Source: an uncultured Desulfobulbaceae bacterium
Lineage (GTDB): Bacteria > Desulfobacterota > Desulfobulbia > Desulfobulbales > Desulfobulbaceae
Assembly: GCA_947259225.1 (NCBI GenBank)
Contig: CAMYLK010000020.1
Span: forward strand, 1 to 50,034
Direction: 5' to 3'
Length of the DNA: 50,034 nt
In this document: in pieces, positions 33,857 to 42,808 of the stretch
Numbering within the stretch: the stretch's first letter is position 1
How the letters are laid out: the number at the start of each line of letters is the position of its first letter
Program-made: the position numbers and the translations under genes
Notes under the pieces: model-generated
Databases searched by the model: none
The model's input: only the letters and a program-made list of their open reading frames with translations
Told to the model about the DNA's origin: nothing

Positions 33857-35608
33857 ATGATACGTTTGTCAGTTGATTTTATCGAACGGTGGCTTGGAAG
33901 TTTGACGGGCCCTGTTTTTATTTTCCTCGCTATCTTCCTCTGTGTACTTGTGGTTGGAGTTTTCCGGGATCGTTGGCTTAACAATAATCGGGCAGGTTCC
34001 GGTTATTTAACCGGTAGAGGTGGCAGCGGCACCAGGCTTGGAGTCACGCTGATTATATTGATGGCTGCACTCGCTGTCCTGGCAACCGGGTTAAGTGCTC
34101 CCCAGGTTATGATTGGTGATGAGGTCACCCATTATTACATGTTAACCAGCCAGGCGGAGATGCTGCCGCAACCAAATTTCTTCTCTCATATTCCATCCGG
34201 CTGGGGAGATGTGGAAATCCGCAGATATCCCCATTCTTTTTTCTGGCATTACCTTGGTGGAATAATTTTTCTCCTTACCGGCGGTTCCTTTGCGGCAATC
34301 CAGGTATATCAGGCTCTCTTTTTTGTTCAATTCCTTGTTGCGGGATATTTATTGGCACAAGGTCGGCATGGTGTCGAATCACGGTCGGCCCTGCTTTTTG
34401 TTCTAGTGCTGGCCTCTTTGCCGATGGCATTGATTTTTTCGGTGGCTTTTTATCAGGATATCCCCATGACGGCGCAGGTGGTAACGGCTTTTGTCTTCCT
34501 GGACAGGCGCCGCTGGCTGCCCGCAACTCTGTTTATTTGCCTGGCCATGGCCTTGAAGGTAAATGCATTTATTTTTATGCCGGCTTTTCTCCTGGTCCTC
34601 TTCGTTCGCTCTCTGCAATGGTATGGGGTTCGCAAAGCCATGAGTATTTCACTCTGCTCTCTGTTTATTATTGCCTGCTCAACCTGGATGCTTGGCAAGG
34701 CCATTAATGTTTATGCTGGGTCTTCTTTCTACCCGGTGGAAAAAGCAGAAAAAATTATCAAGAAAGTAACCGGGTTTAAAAGAGCCGACAGTCAAGCGGA
34801 ACTGCAAAAAAAACAAGCAGTACAAAAAATAATGAAAAAACGTGGAGCAAAAGCCCCCATCATAGCAAATCATCCCGGAGATTTGCGAATTCCTGCCAAT
34901 TATTTGATTTACGGCGGGCTGGTTTTCTGGCTGGTCTGTCTCGCATGGCTTATACAACAGCTGTGGCAGCGTTTTTTTGCCGGCAACGGCATGGAGGAGG
35001 GTGGTGGAACCGGGCCAACCTGGTGGTTATTTTTTGTGGGTGGCTGGTATACTCTTGTTACCGTCTTTCTGGTTCGTACTGCTCCTGATGCAAGATTTTT
35101 TCTGCCCGGGCTGCCTTTTCTTCTCCTGCCGCTGGTAGAAAAAACAGTACGCCTACCCCAGCCCAAGGTAATTCTGTCGCTTTTTGCTTCCCTGGCGATT
35201 ATGCAGTCCGGTTATGTCCTTGCCAAAACATACAGTCTTCGCCAGGTTTTTCCGGAGTTGAAAGAAGCTATCAGTTATCTCGCGGATAATCCGCCGGCAC
35301 CTGCAAGGATTTTTATGTATCCCGAGGGGAATTATCGGCTTTTCCCTGTGCCCCACGAATGGTACCTTGGGTATCATCTTCGTGATTTCTGGCGGGCGGA
35401 CAACACAACACGGATCAATATGCTGCAGAGGTATAAAATCGGGGCTGTTGTCATAAAAAAGCATCTTGTTGCACCGGTTGACAAGGAAATAACTAACCTT
35501 GGTGTGTATCCGGATTATTTTGTGCAGGATATTAAAAAAGACAGTCGTTTTCAGAAGGTGTTTGGGAACAGCCGTGTTGTTATTTACAGTATTGCTGCGG
35601 AAAAATAA
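33857..35608 (+). CDS. GT39/ArnT-like polytopic glycosyltransferase
   Basis: 583 residues with about a dozen hydrophobic segments. The first periplasmic loop after helix 2 holds the metal/donor-binding acidic pair APQVMIGDEVTHYYM (Asp-Glu), followed by RRYPHSFFWHYLGG, typical of the dolichyl/undecaprenyl-phosphate mannosyltransferase (GT-C) architecture. A soluble C-terminal part (about 455-583) follows the last helices. It would transfer a sugar from a polyprenyl-phosphate donor on the periplasmic side. The start is ATG 33857; no strong ribosome-binding site. The next GT-C gene is 63 nt downstream. Confidence 0.8.
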   Translation: MIRLSVDFIERWLGSLTGPVFIFLAIFLCVLVVGVFRDRWLNNNRAGSGYLTGRGGSGTRLGVTLIILMAALAVLATGLSAPQVMIGDEVTHYYMLTSQAEMLPQPNFFSHIPSGWGDVEIRRYPHSFFWHYLGGIIFLLTGGSFAAIQVYQALFFVQFLVAGYLLAQGRHGVESRSALLFVLVLASLPMALIFSVAFYQDIPMTAQVVTAFVFLDRRRWLPATLFICLAMALKVNAFIFMPAFLLVLFVRSLQWYGVRKAMSISLCSLFIIACSTWMLGKAINVYAGSSFYPVEKAEKIIKKVTGFKRADSQAELQKKQAVQKIMKKRGAKAPIIANHPGDLRIPANYLIYGGLVFWLVCLAWLIQQLWQRFFAGNGMEEGGGTGPTWWLFFVGGWYTLVTVFLVRTAPDARFFLPGLPFLLLPLVEKTVRLPQPKVILSLFASLAIMQSGYVLAKTYSLRQVFPELKEAISYLADNPPAPARIFMYPEGNYRLFPVPHEWYLGYHLRDFWRADNTTRINMLQRYKIGAVVIKKHLVAPVDKEITNLGVYPDYFVQDIKKDSRFQKVFGNSRVVIYSIAAEK

Positions 35609-35671
35609 TACGGACATGAGTTGTATAATATCCGCTTGTAAAGCCTACACTCTTTATAAAACCACCAATCA

Positions 35672-37129
35672 ATGATCTCTCGTATTAAATCGATAAATCC
35701 AGTCTATTTTCTCATAACTTTCTTTTTTCTGTTTAAACTGAGTCATTTGTCGGTCCCGTACTTCTGGGACGAGCTTGGAGTTTATTCAAGGGCCGCACTG
35801 TATATGTTTGACCACCGGATCAGCCTCATGCCCGATGCTCTTCCAGGTGAGTTGTCCAGGGGGCATCCTTTGTTGTGTGCTGCGATTTTCGCTGCTGGAT
35901 ATAACATTATCGGCCCTCATGTCTGGGTCGGGCATTTAACCGCTCTCCTGTTCAGCTGCGCCTTGTTGTTTCTGCTGTACAGGTTCGCTGAGAAATTTTT
36001 CGGGCATGAAACCGCAATCCTTGCCCCTGTGTTGCTTGTCCTGCAGCCGGTGTTCATCGCCCAGTCATCCATGGTGCTGCCGGAGATTATGCTGTCGTTT
36101 TTCTGCACTTTATCGCTATATGCCTATTTGAACGGCAGGTTTTTTCAGCTTGCCCTGTTTTCAACCCTTGCGATCCTGGTCAAGGAAACTGCTGTTGCCC
36201 TGCCATTCTGTATAGGGCTGCTCGAGTTGATCAAGGCTTTCCGGAATGGGTTTGAGAAAAAAGATATTGTCAAGTTCTGTCTGATCTGTATGCCGCTGGC
36301 AGCCTGGATTCTCTTTCTTGTGATACAAAAGGTGCAGAATGGGTGGTTTTTCTTTCCCCTGCATAAGGCGTATGTTTCTTTTTCTCCTGCTTCGATCTGG
36401 CCAAGACTTGGCTATTATTTGAGCTTTTTGTTGAAAGGGCAGGGGCGGTATACATGGACTATCATGATACTGTTGTCTTGCTTACTGTTAGTATGGAGAA
36501 ATAAAAATGAGGTCTTTACCAGAAAATTTATAGTCGAATATACTGGGCGCAGGAAGTGGCAGGTGGCTTTGATTGTAACTCTCTATATTCTTATTGCACT
36601 TCTCGTCTCAATCCTCAACTTTCATTTGGCCAGGTATGTCTTACTCGTCATGCCTGTACTCTGTATGCTGGTTGCGGCTGTTGTAATGTATCTGATTCAA
36701 AATGTGAAAAACCGGATGGTGACTGTTCTGATCCTGCTCTCCCTAACCATGCCTCTTCTTTATTATAAGGGAAGCAGTTTTAATGTTGATGCTGATATGA
36801 GTTATATTGATATTGTTGACGCGCAGAAAGAACTCACATCATATCTTAATACCGTTGCCGATGCTCATTCGAAAATAATAAGTGACTTTCCCGTGTACCA
36901 CGGTTTAATTGAAAAGAGATCAGGATATTCTACCGTAGAATATGAGGAAATAGCTGGTTGCTCCAGTAAGGAAGATTTGCCGCAGGCAGATTATCTTATT
37001 TTTTCTCATCCGGGCAATTTAGAGTCCTGTAAACCTGATAAGCAGAAACATGAGCTGCTGAAAAAAACTCAATCGCCCTTTGCTAAATTTTTTCTCTATA
37101 AAAATGTTGAGGAGAAAAGAACTTATTGA
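35672..37129 (+). CDS. GT39-like polytopic glycosyltransferase
   Basis: 485 residues with 10-12 predicted transmembrane segments. The donor-binding loop is LSVPYFWDELGVYSRAALYM (Asp-Glu pair), followed by ELSRGHPLLCAAIFAAGY, the histidine-containing second loop, and SMVLPEIMLSFFCTLSLYAYL, the usual third GT39 motif. The end is soluble (about 380-485). With the preceding gene and the polyprenyl-phosphate-sugar synthase-like gene that follows, it makes a likely periplasmic glycosylation module. The acceptor could be the exported glycan, lipid A or a protein; the sequence does not tell. Confidence 0.82.
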   Translation: MISRIKSINPVYFLITFFFLFKLSHLSVPYFWDELGVYSRAALYMFDHRISLMPDALPGELSRGHPLLCAAIFAAGYNIIGPHVWVGHLTALLFSCALLFLLYRFAEKFFGHETAILAPVLLVLQPVFIAQSSMVLPEIMLSFFCTLSLYAYLNGRFFQLALFSTLAILVKETAVALPFCIGLLELIKAFRNGFEKKDIVKFCLICMPLAAWILFLVIQKVQNGWFFFPLHKAYVSFSPASIWPRLGYYLSFLLKGQGRYTWTIMILLSCLLLVWRNKNEVFTRKFIVEYTGRRKWQVALIVTLYILIALLVSILNFHLARYVLLVMPVLCMLVAAVVMYLIQNVKNRMVTVLILLSLTMPLLYYKGSSFNVDADMSYIDIVDAQKELTSYLNTVADAHSKIISDFPVYHGLIEKRSGYSTVEYEEIAGCSSKEDLPQADYLIFSHPGNLESCKPDKQKHELLKKTQSPFAKFFLYKNVEEKRTY

Positions 37130-37210
37130 TAATATTAAAAATTCGACGCTACATTTTGAGATTACATGGGTAACCCCGTGGTAGCAGTTCGGTAGCCTTC
37201 AGGAGGAAAG

Positions 37211-37954
37211 GTGTACAAAGGTCTTCGCGTTGTAGTGGTGATGCCGGCATATAATGCCGAAAAAACAGTTGTGCAGACCCATCGGGAAATTATGGCCCAG
37301 GAGATTGTTGATGCAATCATCCTGGTCGATGATGCCAGTTCTGACAATACAGCGGAAATTGCGAGAGGACTGGATAGGGTTGAAGTTATTATCCATCCGG
37401 AAAACATGGGGTATGGCGCCAACCAGAAGACCTGCTATAAAGCGGCCCTTGACGCCGGGGGTGATATAGTTATCATGGTTCACCCTGATTACCAATATAC
37501 TCCAAAACTTATTCCGGCAATGGCGTCATTGATTGCTAATGGCTTGTACTCCTGTGTGCTCGGTTCAAGGATTCTCGGCGGTTATGCCGTGCGGGACGGT
37601 ATGCCTGTGTGGAAGTATGTTGCCAACAGGTTCTTAACTTTTTTTGAGAATATTATGATGAAAGCGAAATTGTCGGAATATCATACCGGTTACCGTGCTT
37701 TTTCGAGAGAATTACTCGAATCGATTGATCTTGCAGGGAATTCGGATGATTTCGTTTTCGATAATCAGATGCTGGCACAAATTATATGGGGGAATTACCC
37801 CATTGCTGAGATTACCTGCCCGACAAAATATTTTCCAGAAGCATCTTCCATTAACTTCATCAGGTCAACGCGTTATGGGATTGGTTGCATGACAACTGCT
37901 GTTTTGTTCCGGCTTGCCAGGATGGGGGTCGTCCGTCCAGCAATATTCAAGTAG
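37211..37954 (+). CDS. Family 2 glycosyltransferase, polyprenyl-phosphate-sugar synthase-like
   Basis: 247 residues starting at GTG 37211, with a strong AGGAGG at 37201-37206 that fixes the start. The GT-A core is VVVVMPAYNAEKTVVQTHREI, ILVDDASSDNTAEIA, HPENMGYGANQKTCYKAAL, VIMVHPDYQYTP (the DxD position, D-Y) and SRILGGYAVRDGMP, then TGYRAFSRELL. This matches DPM1/dolichol-phosphate-sugar synthase-like proteins, which put a sugar on a lipid phosphate. Its place directly after two GT39-like genes supports a role in making their donor. Confidence 0.85.
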   Translation: MYKGLRVVVVMPAYNAEKTVVQTHREIMAQEIVDAIILVDDASSDNTAEIARGLDRVEVIIHPENMGYGANQKTCYKAALDAGGDIVIMVHPDYQYTPKLIPAMASLIANGLYSCVLGSRILGGYAVRDGMPVWKYVANRFLTFFENIMMKAKLSEYHTGYRAFSRELLESIDLAGNSDDFVFDNQMLAQIIWGNYPIAEITCPTKYFPEASSINFIRSTRYGIGCMTTAVLFRLARMGVVRPAIFK

Positions 37955-37957
37955 ATA

Positions 37958-37999
37958 GAAGACATGAAGGAAAACTCCGAACAAAGAATTATGAACGAA
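37958..37999 (+). repeat. Degenerate 7-nt-period tract across a start region
   Basis: The heptads GAAGACA, TGAAGGA, AAACTCC, GAACAAA, GAATTAT and GAACGAA run from 37958 to 37999. They cover the first possible start (ATG 37964) and the second (ATG 37991) of the permease gene. Confidence 0.6.
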
Positions 38000-38836
38000 A
38001 ATCACTGGGACATGATTATCAAACCGAAAACAGGCTGGTTTGATATTGATCTACGTGAACTGTGGCAATATAGGGATCTCGTCGGCATGTTTGTAAAACG
38101 TGATTTTGTCACGCTGTACAAGCAGACTGTTCTCGGCCCTCTCTGGTACATTATTCAGCCACTCGTAACAACGGTAATGTTCACGGTGATTTTCGGGCGG
38201 GTGGCCAAGATCCCCACAGACGATCTGCCGCCTTTTCTGTTCTATATGGCAGGCAATGTAATGTGGGGATATTTTGCCGCAAGCCTGACAGCGACCTCCA
38301 ATACATTTACCACCAATGCAGCGGTTTTCGGCAAGGTGTATTTCCCGCGTCTAACTGTGCCTTTCGCCACAGTTATTCTCAATTTTCTTCAGTTTTTTAT
38401 TCAGTTCGCTCTTTTTCTCGGTTTCTATTTTTATTTTATGGCAAAAGGCGCTCCCATCGTGCCGAGAATATGGATAGCCGGTTTACCTCTTTTCCTTCTG
38501 CAGATGGCACTGCTCAGTTTCGGGCTTGGCATCCTGCTGTCATCCATGACAACCAAGTATAAAGATTTGCGATTTGCCATGGCATTTTTAGTTCAGATCT
38601 GGATGTATGCAACTCCTATTGTTTATCCTTTGAGCCAGGTCCCGGAGAAGTTCCGGATGCTCTATTCTCTTAATCCCATGGTCGCCGTTGTTGAGAGTTT
38701 TCGGTATGCTTTTTTAGGCTCTGGAGCTATTCAGTGGGAATATATCGTCATCAGCTGGGCGGTTACACTCATTCTTTTATTTTGTGGTATTGTCCTTTTC
38801 AGCAGGGTCGAAAAGACATTTATGGATACGGTTTAA
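37991..38836 (+). CDS. wzm: ABC-2 polysaccharide export permease, Wzm-like (pair 2)
   Basis: Second exporter permease, about 281 residues from ATG 37991. ATG 37964 would add nine residues (MKENSEQRI) that read through the 7-nt-period tract, so I prefer the inner start; the choice is not certain. The cytoplasmic opening is LWQYRDLVGMFVKRDFVTLYKQ, then LGPLWYIIQPLVTTVMFTVIF, six hydrophobic helices, the FGKVYFPRLTVP loop, and SLNPMVAVVESFRYAFLG near the end. It differs clearly from the pair 1 permease. The ATPase gene starts 52 nt downstream. Confidence 0.92.
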   Translation: MNENHWDMIIKPKTGWFDIDLRELWQYRDLVGMFVKRDFVTLYKQTVLGPLWYIIQPLVTTVMFTVIFGRVAKIPTDDLPPFLFYMAGNVMWGYFAASLTATSNTFTTNAAVFGKVYFPRLTVPFATVILNFLQFFIQFALFLGFYFYFMAKGAPIVPRIWIAGLPLFLLQMALLSFGLGILLSSMTTKYKDLRFAMAFLVQIWMYATPIVYPLSQVPEKFRMLYSLNPMVAVVESFRYAFLGSGAIQWEYIVISWAVTLILLFCGIVLFSRVEKTFMDTV

Positions 38837-38855
38837 TTGTTTCTTGGTTAGCTGC

Positions 38856-38897
38856 TCAACAAGAATAAAGAACGATGAACAAAAATAAATGAACGTA
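38856..38897 (+). repeat. GAACnnn-type tract running into a start codon
   Basis: The heptads TCAACAA, GAATAAA, GAACGAT, GAACAAA, AATAAAT and GAACGTA occupy 38856-38897 with exact 7-nt spacing. The start codon of the second Wzt-like gene (38889-38891) lies inside the series. Confidence 0.75.
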
Positions 38898-40154
38898 ATT
38901 CAAATTGAAAACCTGTGGAAAGAATACCGTCTTGGTGTCATTGGTCATGGCACTCTTACCCAGGACTTGCAATCCTGGTGGGCAAAGATGAGAGGTAAAG
39001 ATGATCCTAATCGTAAGCTGGACGAGCTGATGAAGTTGCAGGACTCACAGGTAGAGGGTAACCGCTTTTGGGCTTTGAGAAATATTAACCTGGAGGTAAT
39101 GGATGGTGAACTCCTTGGAATAATAGGTAAGAATGGGGCAGGTAAATCCACCCTGCTGAAGATTCTCTCCAGGGTTACCGCCCCGACAATGGGAAATATA
39201 AAGGCAAAAGGTCGGATTGCCAGTCTGCTTGAGGTCGGTACAGGTTTTCATCCTGAACTGACCGGCAGGGAGAATGTTTTTCTCAATGGGGCTATTCTCG
39301 GCATGTCCAAGCAGGAAGTTGCCAAAAAACTTGACGAGATAATCGATTTTTCCGGAGTCGAACAATATATTGATACCCCGGTCAAGCGTTATTCGAGTGG
39401 TATGTACGTACGATTGGCTTTCGCTGTTGCTGCTCACCTTGAACCTGAAATTTTGATTATTGATGAGGTACTTGCTGTCGGTGATTCTGCCTTTCAGAAA
39501 AAGTGCATCGGTAAAATGGGAGAAGTCTCGAGGAGCGGCAGGACAGTGATTTTTGTGAGTCATAATATGGCAAGCATTAAAGAACTGTGTACAAGGGTAG
39601 TTTTTCTCGATAAAGGACAGGTGGCGGAAATGGGAGAACCCGGCGCCATAGTTCGCAGGTATCTTGGCGTGGGACAGCGGAATCAGACGGTCTTTGAAGC
39701 AGAAGCTGAGCAGCCGGGACCATTTATGCGTCGTGTCGAGATACGGCAGGAGGGAACCCCTGGTGCAATTTTTGATATGCACCGGCCAATAATGATTGAT
39801 TTCACTGTAGAGACTCAAGGCAAGGAAAATCTGGTCACAGGACTTGTTATCCTCAATGAGGAAGGAGCCTGTATTCACAATTCAAGCGACGAGTTTTCCG
39901 ATTCTTTTTCGAAAGGCGCGTTTTCGTCTTGCCTGTGTACTCTGCCCCCGTATGCATTTGCAAAAGGAAAATATACTGTTAATTTTTCACTTGCCGAGCG
40001 TAATGTGGAGCTTTTCGAGTACCGTGAAGGAGCTCTGTCGTTTGAAGTTGAGTTTACAGGTGCCATGAGTGACAGGACAACAGGAGAATGGAAAGGTCTT
40101 TGCGGACCGGGTTTGTTACAATGGCAGCATTTCGAAGCAGGGAGAAAAGCATAA
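38889..40154 (+). CDS. wzt: ABC exporter ATPase with C-terminal glycan-binding extension, Wzt-like (pair 2)
   Basis: 421 residues. The ATPase domain contains Walker A GKNGAGKST (from about residue 80), LLEVGTGFHPELTGRENVFLNG, signature YSSGMYVRLAFA, Walker B ILIIDEVLAVGD and switch VSHNMASI. Compared with pair 1, about 20 extra residues precede Walker A, which is common in O-antigen exporters. The C-terminal 150 residues (about 265-415) form a beta-rich domain in the Wzt_C position (VLNEEGACIHNSSDEFSDSF is a typical strand-loop pattern). It probably recognises the terminal modification of its own polymer. The methyltransferase gene that follows starts 1 nt after the stop. Confidence 0.93.
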   Translation: MNVIQIENLWKEYRLGVIGHGTLTQDLQSWWAKMRGKDDPNRKLDELMKLQDSQVEGNRFWALRNINLEVMDGELLGIIGKNGAGKSTLLKILSRVTAPTMGNIKAKGRIASLLEVGTGFHPELTGRENVFLNGAILGMSKQEVAKKLDEIIDFSGVEQYIDTPVKRYSSGMYVRLAFAVAAHLEPEILIIDEVLAVGDSAFQKKCIGKMGEVSRSGRTVIFVSHNMASIKELCTRVVFLDKGQVAEMGEPGAIVRRYLGVGQRNQTVFEAEAEQPGPFMRRVEIRQEGTPGAIFDMHRPIMIDFTVETQGKENLVTGLVILNEEGACIHNSSDEFSDSFSKGAFSSCLCTLPPYAFAKGKYTVNFSLAERNVELFEYREGALSFEVEFTGAMSDRTTGEWKGLCGPGLLQWQHFEAGRKA

Positions 40155-40155
40155 A

Positions 40156-41076
40156 ATGATAGATCAATCACTTCCGGCAAGCCCCCTCGACCCTCACGAA
40201 AGTGTGTCTCTGGTGGCAACGTATCAGTCCGAAAAATTGATAGCGGACTGGGTAGACTGGTTCGAGATGGATATTACTTCCGAGTTCCAGGGGGTCAAGG
40301 AGATCAGGCTGTACCAGGGTAATTCCACCGGGCTGCAATTTTTTGCTCCTGAAAATATTGCCGGTTCAAGTTTGCTTTATGAACAACTACAAAAGTTTGA
40401 CTGGTTTTATATGGAAGATAAATGGGAGCACAGGGAGGCTCTCATTGATGTGGGACAGTGCAGGAATGTACTGGAGATAGGGGCTGCCACCGGAGGCTTT
40501 GTTCGGACAGCATCGGGTGGGGGCATAAATATCCGCGGGATTGAAATCAACAGGGCCGCGGTTGAGGCAGCCCGCCAGGATGGTCTGCCTGTTGATTGCC
40601 AGGAACTGGAGGCCGTAGTAGCCGAAGAAAAGGGAAATTTTGACGGGGTGTGCAGCTTTCAGGTCCTGGAGCACACAGTTTCCCCTGGGGAATTCATAGA
40701 GTCGGCCCTGCAACTGCTGAAGCCGGGTGGAATTTTAATTCTTTCCGTACCCAATGGAGCCAGTTTTCTAAAGTATCAGTATAATCTGCTCGACATGCCT
40801 CCTCACCATATGACCAGATGGCGGGAGAAGACCTTTAAGGCACTGGAAAGATTACATCCTGTCAAGGTCGAGAAGATTCGTTTTGAGCCCCTTGCCTCCT
40901 ATCATGTACAGGGTTACCTGGACTCGTATCGCAGGCATTTCAAGAAAACATCTCACCCTGCCAGACGGTTGCTGAATGGAACAACTCTCCCGTTTTTTGA
41001 AAAAATTCTCTCAATTCCGCTGCTCAGGCGTTTTTTTACCGGGCAGACCCTTTACGCAGCCCTGAGAAAAATATGA
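40156..41076 (+). CDS. Class I SAM-dependent methyltransferase
   Basis: 306 residues from ATG 40156, with GGGAGA 11-16 nt upstream; an earlier in-frame ATG at 40069 lies inside the wzt gene and is rejected. An N-terminal region of about 110 residues precedes the Rossmann core: motif I NVLEIGAATGGF, acidic GIEINRAAVEAAR, GVCSFQVLEHTVSPGEFI, and LLKPGGILILSVPNG, then the PHHMTRW box typical of sugar or lipid-linked methyltransferases of this group. Direct coupling to the Wzt-like ATPase suggests it may cap or modify the chain that exporter recognises, as known for O8/O9a systems; inference. Confidence 0.88.
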   Translation: MIDQSLPASPLDPHESVSLVATYQSEKLIADWVDWFEMDITSEFQGVKEIRLYQGNSTGLQFFAPENIAGSSLLYEQLQKFDWFYMEDKWEHREALIDVGQCRNVLEIGAATGGFVRTASGGGINIRGIEINRAAVEAARQDGLPVDCQELEAVVAEEKGNFDGVCSFQVLEHTVSPGEFIESALQLLKPGGILILSVPNGASFLKYQYNLLDMPPHHMTRWREKTFKALERLHPVKVEKIRFEPLASYHVQGYLDSYRRHFKKTSHPARRLLNGTTLPFFEKILSIPLLRRFFTGQTLYAALRKI

Positions 41077-41113
41077 AATTATTCTTTTGTGCCCTGGGGG
41101 CAACAAGAAGGCA

Positions 41114-41878
41114 ATGACAAGTATGCTAAGGGATATATTCAATAAATTTTTCGGTCGCCGTGCCAGTGCCACGGATTCAGATGCGGAAAGTTGTCCTTTC
41201 TTTTCACCACGGATGATGAAGGAGCTTTCCGGCCGGGAAAAAGAGATACTTGAAATCGTCAAACCCTTCACCATGACGAGCCCGGAAAGAGTGCTGGCAG
41301 TTATCAAGTCTGTTCGTTACCTGTTAGACGAAGACATTCCAGGGACTTTTGTGGAATGCGGAGTATGGAAAGGTGGGAGCATGCTGGCAGCTGCGTTGAC
41401 CCTTAAAGGCCAGGATGTTGACGACAGGGAAATGTACTTGTTTGATACCTTCACAGGAATGACGAAGCCATCGGGTGAGGATGTTGATGTCCTGGGGGGA
41501 AGCGCATCTGAGGTATATGAGCAGGAAGAAAACTGGTGTGCAGCGGGACTCAATGAAGTCCGGGAAACCATGCAAAAAAGTAATTATCCTGAAGAACGGA
41601 TTCACTATATTGTTGGCGACGTAATGGAAACCCTGCCCGGCAAGGTTCCGGAAAAAATAGCATTGTTGCGACTTGATACAGATTGGTATGAATCGACCAG
41701 GCATGAGCTGGAAATCATGTTTCCAAGGTTGTCCCCTGGTGGGGTCCTCATTATAGATGACTATGGCCATTGGAAGGGGGCAAAAAAGGCAGTTAAAGAA
41801 TATTTTGCACAAAACAATATTTCTATACGGCTTTACCCCATTGATTATTCCGGAAGGATCGCGGTAAAGGTGCTATAA
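41114..41878 (+). CDS. TylF/MycF-family O-methyltransferase
   Basis: About 254 residues. The family pattern is clear: GTFVECGVWKGGSMLAAALTL (SAM site), MYLFDTFTGMTKPSG, the metal-binding LRLDTDWYESTRHELEIMFPRLSPGGVLIIDDYGHWKGAKKAV, and GRIAVKVL at the end. These enzymes methylate sugar hydroxyls with a divalent metal. Start: ATG 41114 or ATG 41123; AGAAGG at 41106-41111 is too close to the first and better spaced for the second. An upstream in-frame TTG at 41087 has no support. Together with the neighbouring methyltransferases it implies methylated glycan residues. Confidence 0.9.
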   Translation: MTSMLRDIFNKFFGRRASATDSDAESCPFFSPRMMKELSGREKEILEIVKPFTMTSPERVLAVIKSVRYLLDEDIPGTFVECGVWKGGSMLAAALTLKGQDVDDREMYLFDTFTGMTKPSGEDVDVLGGSASEVYEQEENWCAAGLNEVRETMQKSNYPEERIHYIVGDVMETLPGKVPEKIALLRLDTDWYESTRHELEIMFPRLSPGGVLIIDDYGHWKGAKKAVKEYFAQNNISIRLYPIDYSGRIAVKVL

Positions 41879-41939
41879 AAGAGTATGCTTAATGGTCTGT
41901 TTCTGATGCTAAATTTTAATCCAGGCCCCTTTTAATTTT

Positions 41940-42794
41940 ATGAAATTGTTAAACATAGGGTGCGGGATGCGTTTTCATCCCGATTGGGTCAACCTGGACG
42001 TTGTGCCGGCGCATCAATCTGTCACGCTGTGCGACGTTCACAAAGGGATTCCATATCCGGACAATTTTTTTGATCTGGTCTATCACTCGCATGTTCTGGA
42101 GCATTTTGAGAAAACCAAGGCCCCTCTGTTCATCAATGAATGTTACCGGGTGCTGAAACCGGGTGGAATTATAAGAGTGGTCGTTCCCGACCTTGAAGAG
42201 ATTGCCCGGCTGTACCTGGAAGCGTTAACAAAATCTGTAAACGGTGAGCAGAACTGGCAGGGCAACTATGAATGGATAATGCTGGAAATGTATGATCAGG
42301 TTGTCCGCACACGTTCCGGCGGAGAGATGTTTACTTATCTGGCCTCTGAAGAGCTGCCCAACAGAGAGTTTCTGCTGCAGCGGGGAGGGGCGGAAATACA
42401 AAATATTATCGAGAGCAAGGGGAATCCGGGCGGAGAAAGCATTATAAATGATCGAAACAGCAGGCCGGACAAGTCTTTGGTCAGGTTGTTTAAAAATCCC
42501 AGGGCATATCTCGTGAAGAAAAAGGAGCATCTGGTTCGCTATCTTCTCGGTCCGGAATACGCTGTTTTGCAAGCGGGACGGTTCCGACAGAGAGGCGAGG
42601 TGCATTTATGGATGTATGACAGGTTTTCCCTGGGAAAAGTATTGCAGGCTGCCGGGTTTGCAGCTCCTGAAGCAAAAAATGCTGCAGAGAGTTCTCTCTC
42701 CGGCTGGAGCGATTATAATCTCGATACTGACCCTGACGGTTCAGTCTATAAGCCTGGTTCATTATATATGGAAGCCCGGAAACCCCGCGAGTAG
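41940..42794 (+). CDS. Class I SAM-dependent methyltransferase
   Basis: 284 residues. Methyltransf_11-type core at the very N-terminus: [20 protein letters not shown] (motif I and acidic end of beta-2), [28 protein letters not shown] and [29 protein letters not shown]. This opening, with the Trp-Val-Asn-Leu-Asp sequence, is frequent in methyltransferases of polysaccharide loci. The C-terminal half (about 110-284) has no motif I recognise. No clear ribosome-binding site before ATG 41940. The next gene begins 14 nt downstream. Confidence 0.88.
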   Translation: MKLLNIGCGMRFHPDWVNLDVVPAHQSVTLCDVHKGIPYPDNFFDLVYHSHVLEHFEKTKAPLFINECYRVLKPGGIIRVVVPDLEEIARLYLEALTKSVNGEQNWQGNYEWIMLEMYDQVVRTRSGGEMFTYLASEELPNREFLLQRGGAEIQNIIESKGNPGGESIINDRNSRPDKSLVRLFKNPRAYLVKKKEHLVRYLLGPEYAVLQAGRFRQRGEVHLWMYDRFSLGKVLQAAGFAAPEAKNAAESSLSGWSDYNLDTDPDGSVYKPGSLYMEARKPRE

Positions 42795-42808
42795 TACGGA
42801 AAAGTATT

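Noticed and set aside
39045..39878. 277-codon minus-strand frame opposite the second Wzt-like gene
   Set aside because: It is complementary to conserved ATPase motifs; the length is a by-product of codon composition.
40069..40155. Earlier start for the methyltransferase at 40.2 kb
   Set aside because: It would lie inside the ATPase gene in another frame; ATG 40156 has a ribosome-binding site and fits the protein.
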